Below the pieces are notes generated by a model that searched no databases, was not told where the DNA came from, and saw nothing but the letters and a program-made list of their open reading frames with translations. From contig CAYZVJ010000134.1 in NCBI GenBank assembly GCA_964481765.1, forward strand, positions 1 to 5,996: 5,996 nucleotides of DNA. The letters are read 5' to 3'. The translations under genes were made by a program, and so were the position numbers. Shown here one piece after another: positions 1 through 5,996 of the stretch. The stretch comes from G020353115 sp964481765 (GTDB taxonomy: Bacteria; Bacteroidota; Bacteroidia; Bacteroidales; VadinHA17). How positions within the stretch are numbered: the first letter of the stretch is position 1; each line of letters starts with the position of its first letter.

Positions 1-1
1 C

Positions 2-763
2 ACGGACATTGAGCAGTGGATCGATTACACGTTCACACCGAAGATCCTTGATCCGAGGACAGGCTTATCCTATTGTGAGGATGGAGTGGATACAACGATA
101 CGGATATGGATTAACCCGAGACCGAAGATCGATGTAACGGCTTCAGCTGATACAATATGTAATGATGGCACCGGAACTTCCTTTAGCATTACTACACCCA
201 ATGCAACTGTAACCGGAACCTGGGTCTATGACCTGATTGTTACAACAAGTAGTATAGATGTTACCGGATATACACCTTCAGCGAACGATTTGGTAACGAT
301 GAACTTCACCGACCTGCTGGTGAATAATTCGGATACATTCCAGACAGTAACATACCGGTTTATTCCGAAAATATTGGATCCGAGAAATAGCCTTGGGTAT
401 TGTGAGGATGGAGTAGATACGACCATTACCATCTGGATCAATCCAACACCACGTGTAATTGTAGATCCCGTTGCTGATCGAATATGCAATGATAGTATTG
501 CAATTTTAACATTAACAACACCTACACTACTGACGGATGGAATAGTTACATTTGATTATTTTGCAGTTCCATCGGGTAATCCTGGTGACATTGTTGGCTT
601 TACTGCCCCCCAGACAGATCAAACCGATGGTCATGTTATTACAGATGTACTAACCAATAATACAGATACAGTTCAATCTGTCACTTATTTTGTAACTCCC
701 AGATCCCTGGATACAGGTTGCCCTGATGGGGTAACAGTTCAGGTTGAGATAAAGGTTCATCCT
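2..763 (+). repeat. Tandem PKD-like modules (one partial, two complete)
   Basis: Inside the adhesin gene, positions 119-445 (109 codons) and 446-763 (106 codons) encode two related beta-rich modules, and 2-118 is the end of a preceding one. Each complete module has an ICND motif near its start, an NN(S/T)DT..(T/S)VTY segment in the middle, a C(E/P)DGV motif and a closing W/V-x-NP or HP boundary. The pattern resembles the PKD-like domains found in long Bacteroidota surface proteins; the assignment is from motif memory, not a search. The end of the partial module (38-118) and the end of the first complete one (365-445) are similar at DNA level with an offset of exactly 327 bases. They share a perfect 17-base run at 71-87 and 398-414. 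The second complete module is more diverged. More copies probably lie upstream of the window. Confidence 0.85.
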
Positions 764-3346
764 ACTGTTATTCAAAATTTTATTATCACGGATGCGATCT
801 CCTGTTTAAATACGGATGGCACAATTGAACTGGTTTTGGGGAAAGGAATAGATCCATTTTATATTGAATGGGATGGTCCGGAAGGTTATTATAATTTAAA
901 TGAAGCGTTTATCGACAGCCTTACACCGGGAGGCTATACTGTTATGGTCCAGGACAACCTGGGGTGCACAGAGCATGCAAATGGGTTTGTATTTCCTCCC
1001 TCGGATATTCCTGGTAATGCTTATGGAGATCCAATACCACCGCTATATTTATATAATATTTCGTGCAATGGTGGTTCTGACGGAGTGATAAAATATGTTG
1101 TGGTTGATGGAGACTATCCACCATATGAATGGTGGTTATTTGATGATTCGACTGGGGATACACTCGCCACAGGTATAACAGTTAATAACGTTTTCCCTGA
1201 AGAATTTGTCGATTCACTCCCTGCAGGAGATTATGAATTTAAATTTAGAGACACACAGGGATGTACTGTTAATATCCCTGTACCTCTATACGAACCAGAT
1301 CCAATTGCCATTGAACTCAGTGCATACCTCTATCCGAGTAATTTCAACATCACCTGTCGTGGATATAGCGATGGAAGCATTACTGTTGAGAATGTAACGG
1401 GCGGGAATGGTGGATATACCTATTTCTGGACTGCTTCAGGTGGCGGAATAATTTCCGGTAATCCAACCGACATGAATCAGTCGAACCTCACTGCCGGCAA
1501 GTATTATGTGACTGTAACTGATGTATTGGGTTGCACGGGAATGGACAGCATAACCCTGATTGAACCGGAAGGGATCGAGTTGGTGGACACCACATTCTCC
1601 TTATCGAACGATGGTAATTATAACCTGAATTGTCATGGAGATGGTGATGGGTTTATTGAACTTGAACTTGAAGGTGGTTCCGGATTGTATACTTATGAAT
1701 GGACCACCGTGGATGGATCCGGCCTGGTTCCATCTGATAAGGATCAATACGGTCTGACTGCAGGCACCTACGATGTTACGGTTGGGGATTCCCTGGGAAG
1801 CTGTTTCCGGTATTTTTCATTCGAGATAAGGGAACCCGACACACTTGGACTTACCTATATACCATCTTATTCTACTGAACTAAGCCATAACCTGAATTGT
1901 TTTGGTGATACGGATGGAGCAATTGACATAACGGTTACTGGGGGAAGTACAGGCAATTACAGTTATAACTGGACAACCACGGATGGTTCAGGACTGATAA
2001 CAGGTTACGAAGATCAAACCGGATTAACAGCGGGTAGTTATTCTGTCTCTATCCTGGATATTAACGGGTGTCCTTTTGATAGTATCATTACGCTTACAGA
2101 ACCTCCGGCATTGCAATCCGACATTGTTGGAACGGATATTACCTGTGAATCGCCGGGATACGATAACGGATCAGCCGATCTTACAGTAAGCGGAGGAACA
2201 GGACCAGGGACTTACTTGTTCCTCTGGTCGAATGGTGAGACGACAGAAGATATCAGCAATTTAACAGAAGGCCTATATATTGTAACAATAACGGATATCA
2301 ATGGTTGTAAGCATTATGACTCAGTCACCATTCAGTTGCCTCCTCCATTGATCCTGAACGCAACGGTTTCTGACTATAATGGACAAACCATTACCTGTAC
2401 CGGAGCGGCGGATGGATTTACCGAGATCACCATGCTAAGTGGAACTGAGCCATATATATTTTCCTGGACCGGTCCTGATGGATTTACTTCTTCAGATAAG
2501 GATATATACAACCTGGAACCGGGCACATACACACTGAGTGTCATTGATTTCAAGCAATGTACAGGTGATACGGTAATCATCATTTCTGATCCGCCAGAGT
2601 TGTCGTTGACCGTTAACAAATCCATTTCCCTGGATGGAAATTACAACCTGAATTGTTACGGTGATACTACAGGATATATTGTACTGGATGTTGCAGGTGG
2701 TACAGGTACATACATTTATGATTGGGATGATGAAGAGGAGGCATCTGCAAATTATGACCTGGTGGCTGGAGATCATCTGGTTTCTGTTTACGATGAGAAC
2801 AATTGTTATATTGATACAGTAATCACATTGATCCAGCCGGATGAACTGACTGTAACCGCGACCCTGATACCGGCATATTGTACCGACCTGCCAAGCGGTG
2901 AGATCATTCTTGATGTTCAGGGTGGTGTGACTACCGGTTCATATATCTATGACTGGTCGAACCAGGCAACAACGAACCATATTACTGATTTGAAAGCAGA
3001 TGAATACTCTGTACTGATACTGGATGATAACCTGTGTGAATTACGGGATACATTTGACCTGCCCAGCGAACGGGGTATATGTATTGAGATACCGACAGGA
3101 TTCTCACCTAATGGAGATAACATCAACGATACATGGAGGATTGGATTGATTGAGTTGTATCCGGATGCAGTAGTTGAGATATTCAATCGCTGGGGTACTC
3201 TGGTTTTCAAATCAAAGAGGGGATACCCGGATCCATGGGATGGTTCCTACAAGGGCAGAATCTTACCGATGGATTCCTATCACTTTGTGCTTAATTTACA
3301 TAATGGAACTAAGCCTGTTACAGGCAATGTTACTATAGTAAAATAA
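2..3346 (+). CDS. Giant modular surface adhesin, SprB-like, T9SS type B cargo (5' partial)
   Basis: The reading frame is open from the left edge, and GTG at 86 is an internal valine codon: the 28 codons before it continue the same repeat (YCEDGVDTT recurs 109 residues later). The N-terminus and export signal are therefore outside the window. The visible 1114 residues comprise a partial PKD-like module (1-39), two full PKD-like modules (40-254), nine SprB-type modules (255-1025) and a gliding-motility-associated C-terminal domain (1027-1114) with IPTGFSPNGDNINDTW and IFNRWGTLVF. Known of the family: such proteins cross the outer membrane by the type IX secretion system and act on the surface in adhesion or gliding, SprB of Flavobacterium johnsoniae being the model. 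There is no catalytic domain in the visible part. Cysteines are regular, two per module. The gene ends in TAA, overlapped by or just before a PorP/SprF-like gene, its probable secretion partner. Adhesin function is inferred; cargo status is strongly supported. Confidence 0.95.
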   Translation, partial: TDIEQWIDYTFTPKILDPRTGLSYCEDGVDTTIRIWINPRPKIDVTASADTICNDGTGTSFSITTPNATVTGTWVYDLIVTTSSIDVTGYTPSANDLVTMNFTDLLVNNSDTFQTVTYRFIPKILDPRNSLGYCEDGVDTTITIWINPTPRVIVDPVADRICNDSIAILTLTTPTLLTDGIVTFDYFAVPSGNPGDIVGFTAPQTDQTDGHVITDVLTNNTDTVQSVTYFVTPRSLDTGCPDGVTVQVEIKVHPTVIQNFIITDAISCLNTDGTIELVLGKGIDPFYIEWDGPEGYYNLNEAFIDSLTPGGYTVMVQDNLGCTEHANGFVFPPSDIPGNAYGDPIPPLYLYNISCNGGSDGVIKYVVVDGDYPPYEWWLFDDSTGDTLATGITVNNVFPEEFVDSLPAGDYEFKFRDTQGCTVNIPVPLYEPDPIAIELSAYLYPSNFNITCRGYSDGSITVENVTGGNGGYTYFWTASGGGIISGNPTDMNQSNLTAGKYYVTVTDVLGCTGMDSITLIEPEGIELVDTTFSLSNDGNYNLNCHGDGDGFIELELEGGSGLYTYEWTTVDGSGLVPSDKDQYGLTAGTYDVTVGDSLGSCFRYFSFEIREPDTLGLTYIPSYSTELSHNLNCFGDTDGAIDITVTGGSTGNYSYNWTTTDGSGLITGYEDQTGLTAGSYSVSILDINGCPFDSIITLTEPPALQSDIVGTDITCESPGYDNGSADLTVSGGTGPGTYLFLWSNGETTEDISNLTEGLYIVTITDINGCKHYDSVTIQLPPPLILNATVSDYNGQTITCTGAADGFTEITMLSGTEPYIFSWTGPDGFTSSDKDIYNLEPGTYTLSVIDFKQCTGDTVIIISDPPELSLTVNKSISLDGNYNLNCYGDTTGYIVLDVAGGTGTYIYDWDDEEEASANYDLVAGDHLVSVYDENNCYIDTVITLIQPDELTVTATLIPAYCTDLPSGEIILDVQGGVTTGSYIYDWSNQATTNHITDLKADEYSVLILDDNLCELRDTFDLPSERGICIEIPTGFSPNGDNINDTWRIGLIELYPDAVVEIFNRWGTLVFKSKRGYPDPWDGSYKGRILPMDSYHFVLNLHNGTKPVTGNVTIVK
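764..3076 (+). repeat. Nine tandem SprB-type modules
   Basis: Nine modules of 77-97 residues follow one another inside the adhesin gene: 764-1012, 1013-1303, 1304-1573, 1574-1843, 1844-2110, 2111-2347, 2348-2599, 2600-2845 and 2846-3076. The general pattern is a cysteine followed by a (G)xxDG-type turn, a hydrophobic strand, GG, then Y-x-W, a loop, L-(T)-AG-x-Y-x-V-x-V-x-D-x-x-G-C, and a closing EP or PP dipeptide. This matches the SprB repeat described in the Flavobacterium johnsoniae gliding adhesin. The modules differ considerably in sequence. The sixth (NGETTEDISNLTEGLYIVTI) is closest to the common form. The first and ninth are the most degenerate: the first has LTPGGYTVMV, and the ninth has LKADEYSVLI and lacks the DG turn after its first cysteine. 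Boundaries were placed at the EP/PP dipeptides by eye, so each could shift by a few residues. Confidence 0.88.
3080..3343 (+). other. T9SS type B sorting domain (gliding motility-associated C-terminal domain)
   Basis: The last 88 codons of the adhesin gene encode the domain known as the gliding motility-associated C-terminal or CHU_C-type domain. Visible signatures, in order, are CIEIPTGFSPNGDNINDTW, VEIFNRWGTLVF, YPDPWDGSYKG, LPMDSYHFVL and the terminal strand GNVTIVK. Known of the family: this type B domain sends proteins through the type IX secretion apparatus. Unlike type A domains, it usually depends on a specific PorP/SprF-like partner, and one is encoded directly downstream here. The domain is full length and ends at the stop codon without extra residues, so the 3' end of the gene is intact. 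Confidence 0.94.
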
Positions 3347-3348
3347 TG
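3344..3348 (+). promoter_or_regulatory. TAATG stop/start overlap between adhesin and PorP-like genes
   Basis: The TAA stop of the adhesin gene (3344-3346) shares its last A with an ATG (3346-3348) in the frame of the PorP/SprF-like gene. Such an overlap would allow terminating ribosomes to restart, which would couple synthesis of cargo and partner. No Shine-Dalgarno sequence precedes it; the upstream bases are A/T-rich (ATAGTAAAATA). The coupling is an inference, because the ATG at 3391 gives a more typical signal peptide. Even with that start the gap is only 44 bases. Confidence 0.35.
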
Positions 3349-3390
3349 CTCCTGGCAATGATGAACAGGATAATTTGTATATTCAATTCT

Positions 3391-4371
3391 ATGAAGCGGT
3401 TCATGCTCTTAGGGATAGTTGGATCCGTTGTTGTATTTACAGCGAAAACCCAGCAGTTGCCATTGTATAGTCAATATATGATGAATGGTTTTTTGTTGAA
3501 CCCTGCCGTTGCGGGGAGTGATGGATATACTACATTTAATCTGACTGCCAGAGAGCAATGGCTTGGTTTTAAAAATGCTCCTGCAACGCATGCATTCAGT
3601 TTCCAAACGAGGATGTTGAAGAAGAGTTATATTCTGAAATCAGTATCTGCAAGGAAGAAAGTGTACAGACCAAGTACCAAAGGCAGGGTTGGTTTGGGAG
3701 GCTATATTTTCAATGATAAGAATGGCCTGGTAACCCGGACAGGCTTACAGGTTACTTATGCCTACCATATCTGGTTTGATCAAACACAACTTTCATTTGG
3801 ACTTTCGGGCTCATTATTCCAGTTCAGGGTGGACGATGAAGCACTTACTTTTTATGATGAAAGGGAGCCGCTGGTGGTTAGTGGTGATTTACGAAAAGCG
3901 ATTTATGTTCCCGATGCAAATTTCGGGATCTATTTGTTAAACCCAAATTTTTACGCGGGATTTTCTGTTGCCCAGCTTTTTCAGTCTTACCTGAAACTGG
4001 GGAATGTGACCCTTGATGATTACCGGATGTTAAGGCATTACTATGTAATCGGCGGTTACAACTTTAAGCTTCCCCAGGATTTTGAGATTGAACCATCCAT
4101 TTTGTTTAAAACTACAGAGAGATGGTTACCCCAGCTTGATGTCAACCTGAAGGTTTATTACAGAGAAGATTATTGGGCTGGTGTGTCATACCGGACGGAT
4201 GGGGCACTGGTTATTCTGGGCGGGGTACGTGTAAACCACTTTTATTTTGGATATGCTTTTGATTATACACTTAGCAGCATTCAAAAATACAGCTTTGGTT
4301 CTCACGAGATCATGATTGCCGTAAAACTGGGTGATAATGTCAGACGGTACAGGTGGGTTGACAGATATTGA
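3391..4371 (+). CDS. PorP/SprF-family type IX secretion outer-membrane protein
   Basis: This encodes about 326 residues and is full length for the family. The start at 3391 is preferred because it opens a standard signal peptide: MKRF, then a hydrophobic core LLGIVGSVVV, with cleavage likely after FTA or soon after, before QQLPLYSQY. An ATG at 3346 in the same frame would add 15 residues, and ATGs at 3358 and 3361 are also possible. Family hallmarks follow the leader: LPLYSQYMMNGFLLNPAVAGS, then AREQWLGFKNAP-THAFSFQTR, GLGGYIFNDKNGLV-RTGLQVTYAYH and the C-terminal FGYAFDYTLSSI with SHEIMIAVKLG. The mature protein has no cysteine, and its alternating aromatic strands fit an outer-membrane beta-barrel. 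PorP is a component of the T9SS. SprF-like paralogues are needed for secretion or surface attachment of individual type B cargos. Its position directly behind such a cargo gene suggests it is the dedicated partner rather than the core PorP, but sequence alone does not settle this. It is probably cotranscribed with the adhesin. Confidence 0.93.
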   Translation: MKRFMLLGIVGSVVVFTAKTQQLPLYSQYMMNGFLLNPAVAGSDGYTTFNLTAREQWLGFKNAPATHAFSFQTRMLKKSYILKSVSARKKVYRPSTKGRVGLGGYIFNDKNGLVTRTGLQVTYAYHIWFDQTQLSFGLSGSLFQFRVDDEALTFYDEREPLVVSGDLRKAIYVPDANFGIYLLNPNFYAGFSVAQLFQSYLKLGNVTLDDYRMLRHYYVIGGYNFKLPQDFEIEPSILFKTTERWLPQLDVNLKVYYREDYWAGVSYRTDGALVILGGVRVNHFYFGYAFDYTLSSIQKYSFGSHEIMIAVKLGDNVRRYRWVDRY

Positions 4372-4409
4372 TCTGTTGATCGTTCAGTTATCTGAATTAA
4401 CCCGGGTTA
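4372..4409. terminator. Possible weak bidirectional terminator between convergent genes
   Basis: The 35-base gap between the two converging stop codons holds a small perfect hairpin at 4383-4396 (TTCAG, loop TTAT, CTGAA). Next to it is a 12-base perfect palindrome at 4398-4409 (TAACCCGGGTTA) that includes the stop codon of the minus-strand gene. Neither is followed by a convincing run of T on either strand, and the first stem is only five pairs. A role in stopping transcription from both sides is suggested mainly by position. Treat it as a weak call. Confidence 0.25.
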
Positions 4410-5996
4410 TTCATTATCCGCTTTTTCCCAACACTTTTTTATTTCAACTGCAAGCACTCCCAGGATTAAAAGGATAAATATTGATGAACTGGCAAACGCT
4501 ATTTTGCGACTGATGTCGTAGGAAGAGGGCTCAAAAGTAAACTGGACCTGGTGGGTCCCCCCAGGTAAAATCATCCCTCTCAATACATAATTAACCCTGA
4601 AGTAAGGGTGCAGTTTACCGTCGATATAAGCTTCCCATCCTTTATCGTAATAAATATCTGAAAAAACAACGAGTTGATCCAGTGATGATTGATAGCTGTA
4701 GGCAAGCTGGTTTGGTTTATATTCAATCAATTCAATGTTTGCAGTAGTGTCGGTTTGTGGTTGAAAATCGCCAACCAGTTTTTGAAACCGCTGATCTATT
4801 ATTACCTCTTTTCCTGGAAAGAAGTTATTGAGTGCTTCGATCTCCTCATCAGCATTCGACACCCAGCGTATTTGATCGACAAACCAAGCGTTCCCGAGTG
4901 CCTCCGGATTACGCTGAGCTATTGGGGGTGAATCCTGAGCAGGCAAAATAAAATATTTGGTATTGAGCATATTATAAACATCCATGTTATTTTTACTCAG
5001 GTGGTAATCGATCAGCTCCTGGTATCGTTTCAACTTTGCCCCGTGGTATCCACCAATTGATTTATGAAAATAGGATGCCCTGGAGCTCCTGAAAGGATCC
5101 GCTGTGAGATCCAGCACCCGGAAATAGGGATCATCATCAGCCATAATTTGAAGATCAGCCTGATAGGGCTGAAAAGCTTCGGATTTTTGTCTTTTTGACA
5201 CAAAATCATCGTTGTTCAAATATCGTTTGGCAACCGGCCACATGTCAAGGAGGATCAACAGGGATAAAATTGTATAAAACCAGGTGATCCTGATTTTTTT
5301 TATGTGCAGGGCATAGACCAGGGATGCTGTAAGGAGAACGAATACGAGTGATCTCAGGGAGTCATTGCGGAGGAGCATCTTTCGATCCGCCACCCAGGCA
5401 TCGACAAGTACCTGAAGCCCCTGGTTTGAATAGACCTGATCTGACTGGGCTGAAAAGTCATATAATAACCCGGGAAATAAAGCAAAAAAGAGCGTAATTC
5501 CTCCAACAATGTATAATGAAATTTTACCGTATTTAAGCAGGTCATTTTTATTAATATCTCCGTCAATCAGTTTTTGGATAACCAGTATTGCAGCAAGTGG
5601 AAAGGTAAACTGAACGATAACCAGGATCATGGTGACGTCCCTGAATTTATTATACCCTGGAAAATAGTTGATAAACAGATCGGATAAAGCCATAAAGTTA
5701 TGACCCCAGGAGAGCAGAATTGCCACAACAGTAGTGATGAGTAGCCACCATTTTACCGATCCTTTCAAAAGAAACATTCCCAGAATAAAGAGAAAAAATA
5801 CAATTGCACCCACATAGACAGGGCCACCGGTAAACGGTTGTCCTCCCCAATAAAGTGTTTGAGCCTGAATTGCCTGCTGAGCATTTTTCTCTCCCTGGGC
5901 TCTTTTAAAAAGCGCATAAGTTTCTGAATTTTTAGTTAATGCACCATGAGATGATCCCCCCTTGAAATTGGGAATGAGCAGAGTAAGTGTTTCATC
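4407..5996 (-). CDS. YfhO-family multi-spanning membrane protein (5' partial)
   Basis: The minus-strand frame is open to the right edge. The apparent start at 5813 is an internal GTG valine codon in the conserved stretch YWGGQPFTGGPVYVGA, so 61 further codons are visible and the N-terminal part is missing. The visible 529 residues begin ETLTLLIPNFKGGSS, a conserved segment of YfhO proteins in Bacteroidota. They continue with about six membrane segments (around residues 62-78, 83-97, 122-141, 159-176, 215-230 and 238-252), including the motif GYNKFRDVTMILVIVQF. A soluble region of roughly 230 residues follows, with RVLDLT, IGGYHGAKLKRYQ, NMLNTKYFI and YYDKGWEAYIDG, then a last membrane segment (500-518) and a short charged tail. 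Whole family members are usually around 800 residues or more, so about a third is off the edge. In Bacillus, YfhO is linked to glycosylation of lipoteichoic acid. The substrate in Bacteroidota is unknown, so an envelope glycosylation role is only inferred. It converges on the PorP-like gene and is separately transcribed. Confidence 0.9.
   Translation of the reverse strand, partial: DETLTLLIPNFKGGSSHGALTKNSETYALFKRAQGEKNAQQAIQAQTLYWGGQPFTGGPVYVGAIVFFLFILGMFLLKGSVKWWLLITTVVAILLSWGHNFMALSDLFINYFPGYNKFRDVTMILVIVQFTFPLAAILVIQKLIDGDINKNDLLKYGKISLYIVGGITLFFALFPGLLYDFSAQSDQVYSNQGLQVLVDAWVADRKMLLRNDSLRSLVFVLLTASLVYALHIKKIRITWFYTILSLLILLDMWPVAKRYLNNDDFVSKRQKSEAFQPYQADLQIMADDDPYFRVLDLTADPFRSSRASYFHKSIGGYHGAKLKRYQELIDYHLSKNNMDVYNMLNTKYFILPAQDSPPIAQRNPEALGNAWFVDQIRWVSNADEEIEALNNFFPGKEVIIDQRFQKLVGDFQPQTDTTANIELIEYKPNQLAYSYQSSLDQLVVFSDIYYDKGWEAYIDGKLHPYFRVNYVLRGMILPGGTHQVQFTFEPSSYDISRKIAFASSSIFILLILGVLAVEIKKCWEKADNE

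Noticed and set aside
86..88. GTG as the start codon of the adhesin gene
   Set aside because: The frame is open to the left edge, and the 28 codons before it encode the same PKD-like repeat motif found 327 bases later, so this GTG is an internal valine.
226..489. Minus-strand open frame of 87 codons
   Set aside because: It lies wholly antisense within the repeat-coding adhesin frame and shows no recognisable protein; it is a shadow of the real gene. The same applies to minus-strand frames at 942-1163, 2374-2625, 2492-2776, 2947-3210 and 3409-3606.
900..1088. Plus-strand small open frames at 900-1088, 1206-1397 and 3758-3940
   Set aside because: They overlap the clear adhesin or PorP-like frames in another phase, with no family motifs and no independent start signal.
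764..3076. Tandem DNA repeats as a CRISPR array or mobile element
   Set aside because: The repetition is protein-level modular coding with long units of variable length and an open frame throughout; there are no short identical repeats with spacers and no transposase.
3368..3390. Bacteroidota-type promoter (TAnnTTTG) before the PorP-like gene
   Set aside because: The ATAATTTG near 3369 does not fit the consensus at its first two bases and no TTTG element lies at the right distance upstream; cotranscription with the adhesin is simpler.
4546..4566. Inverted repeat ACCTGG / CCAGGT followed by AAAA as a terminator
   Set aside because: It lies inside the YfhO-like coding frame and reflects codons for the conserved LPGGTHQVQF stretch.
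4689..4931. Open frames opposite or overlapping the YfhO-like gene (4689-4931 plus strand; 5354-5566 minus strand)
   Set aside because: The YfhO-like frame over the same bases contains conserved family motifs, so these are shadows.
5294..5301. Run of eight T as a possible frameshift or sequencing error site
   Set aside because: The YfhO-like frame reads through it (HIKKIR) with membrane segments intact on both sides, so no frameshift is indicated.
5811..5813. GTG (minus strand) as the start of the YfhO-like gene
   Set aside because: The frame continues to the right edge with conserved family sequence (ETLTLLIPNFKGGSS and YWGGQPFTGG), so the valine is internal.

Overview
The window comes from a member of the Bacteroidota, most likely an environmental gliding or marine-type lineage; genus cannot be called from sequence alone. 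The evidence is a type IX secretion (T9SS) type B C-terminal sorting domain, SprB repeats, a PorP/SprF-family outer-membrane protein and a YfhO-family membrane protein of the form common in that phylum. Composition is moderate to AT-leaning. Start sites lack clear Shine-Dalgarno sequences, as is usual for the phylum.

Layout: three protein genes fill almost the whole window. (1) Positions 2-3346 (+) are the 3' end of a very large modular surface protein. Its 5' end lies off the left edge. The visible 1114 residues consist of the tail of one PKD-like module, two complete PKD-like modules (119-763), nine SprB-type modules (764-3076) and the T9SS type B sorting domain (3080-3343). (2) Immediately downstream on the same strand, and touching the stop codon of gene 1 if the first ATG is used (3346; 3391 is preferred here), is a PorP/SprF-family gene ending at 4371. 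(3) After a 35-bp gap a convergent gene on the minus strand (4407 to beyond 5996) encodes the C-terminal ~529 residues of a YfhO-family multi-spanning membrane protein. Its 5' end lies off the right edge.

How they work together: genes 1 and 2 form the recognised pairing of a type B T9SS cargo with its cognate PorP/SprF-like outer-membrane partner. By analogy with SprB and SprF of Flavobacterium johnsoniae, the large protein would be exported by the T9SS through its C-terminal domain and displayed on the cell surface with help from the PorP-like barrel. Likely roles are adhesion or gliding. The YfhO-like gene is transcribed towards them and is not part of that operon. Its family is linked to glycosylation of envelope polymers in Firmicutes, but its role in Bacteroidota is not settled.

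No RNA genes, mobile elements or CRISPR arrays were seen. There is no non-coding stretch over 300 bases; the only intergenic DNA is 4372-4406 (plus 3347-3390 if the later start of gene 2 is right). I found no clearly undescribed system. The points most worth a second look are the module history of the adhesin, its regular paired cysteines, and the tight coupling to the PorP-like gene.
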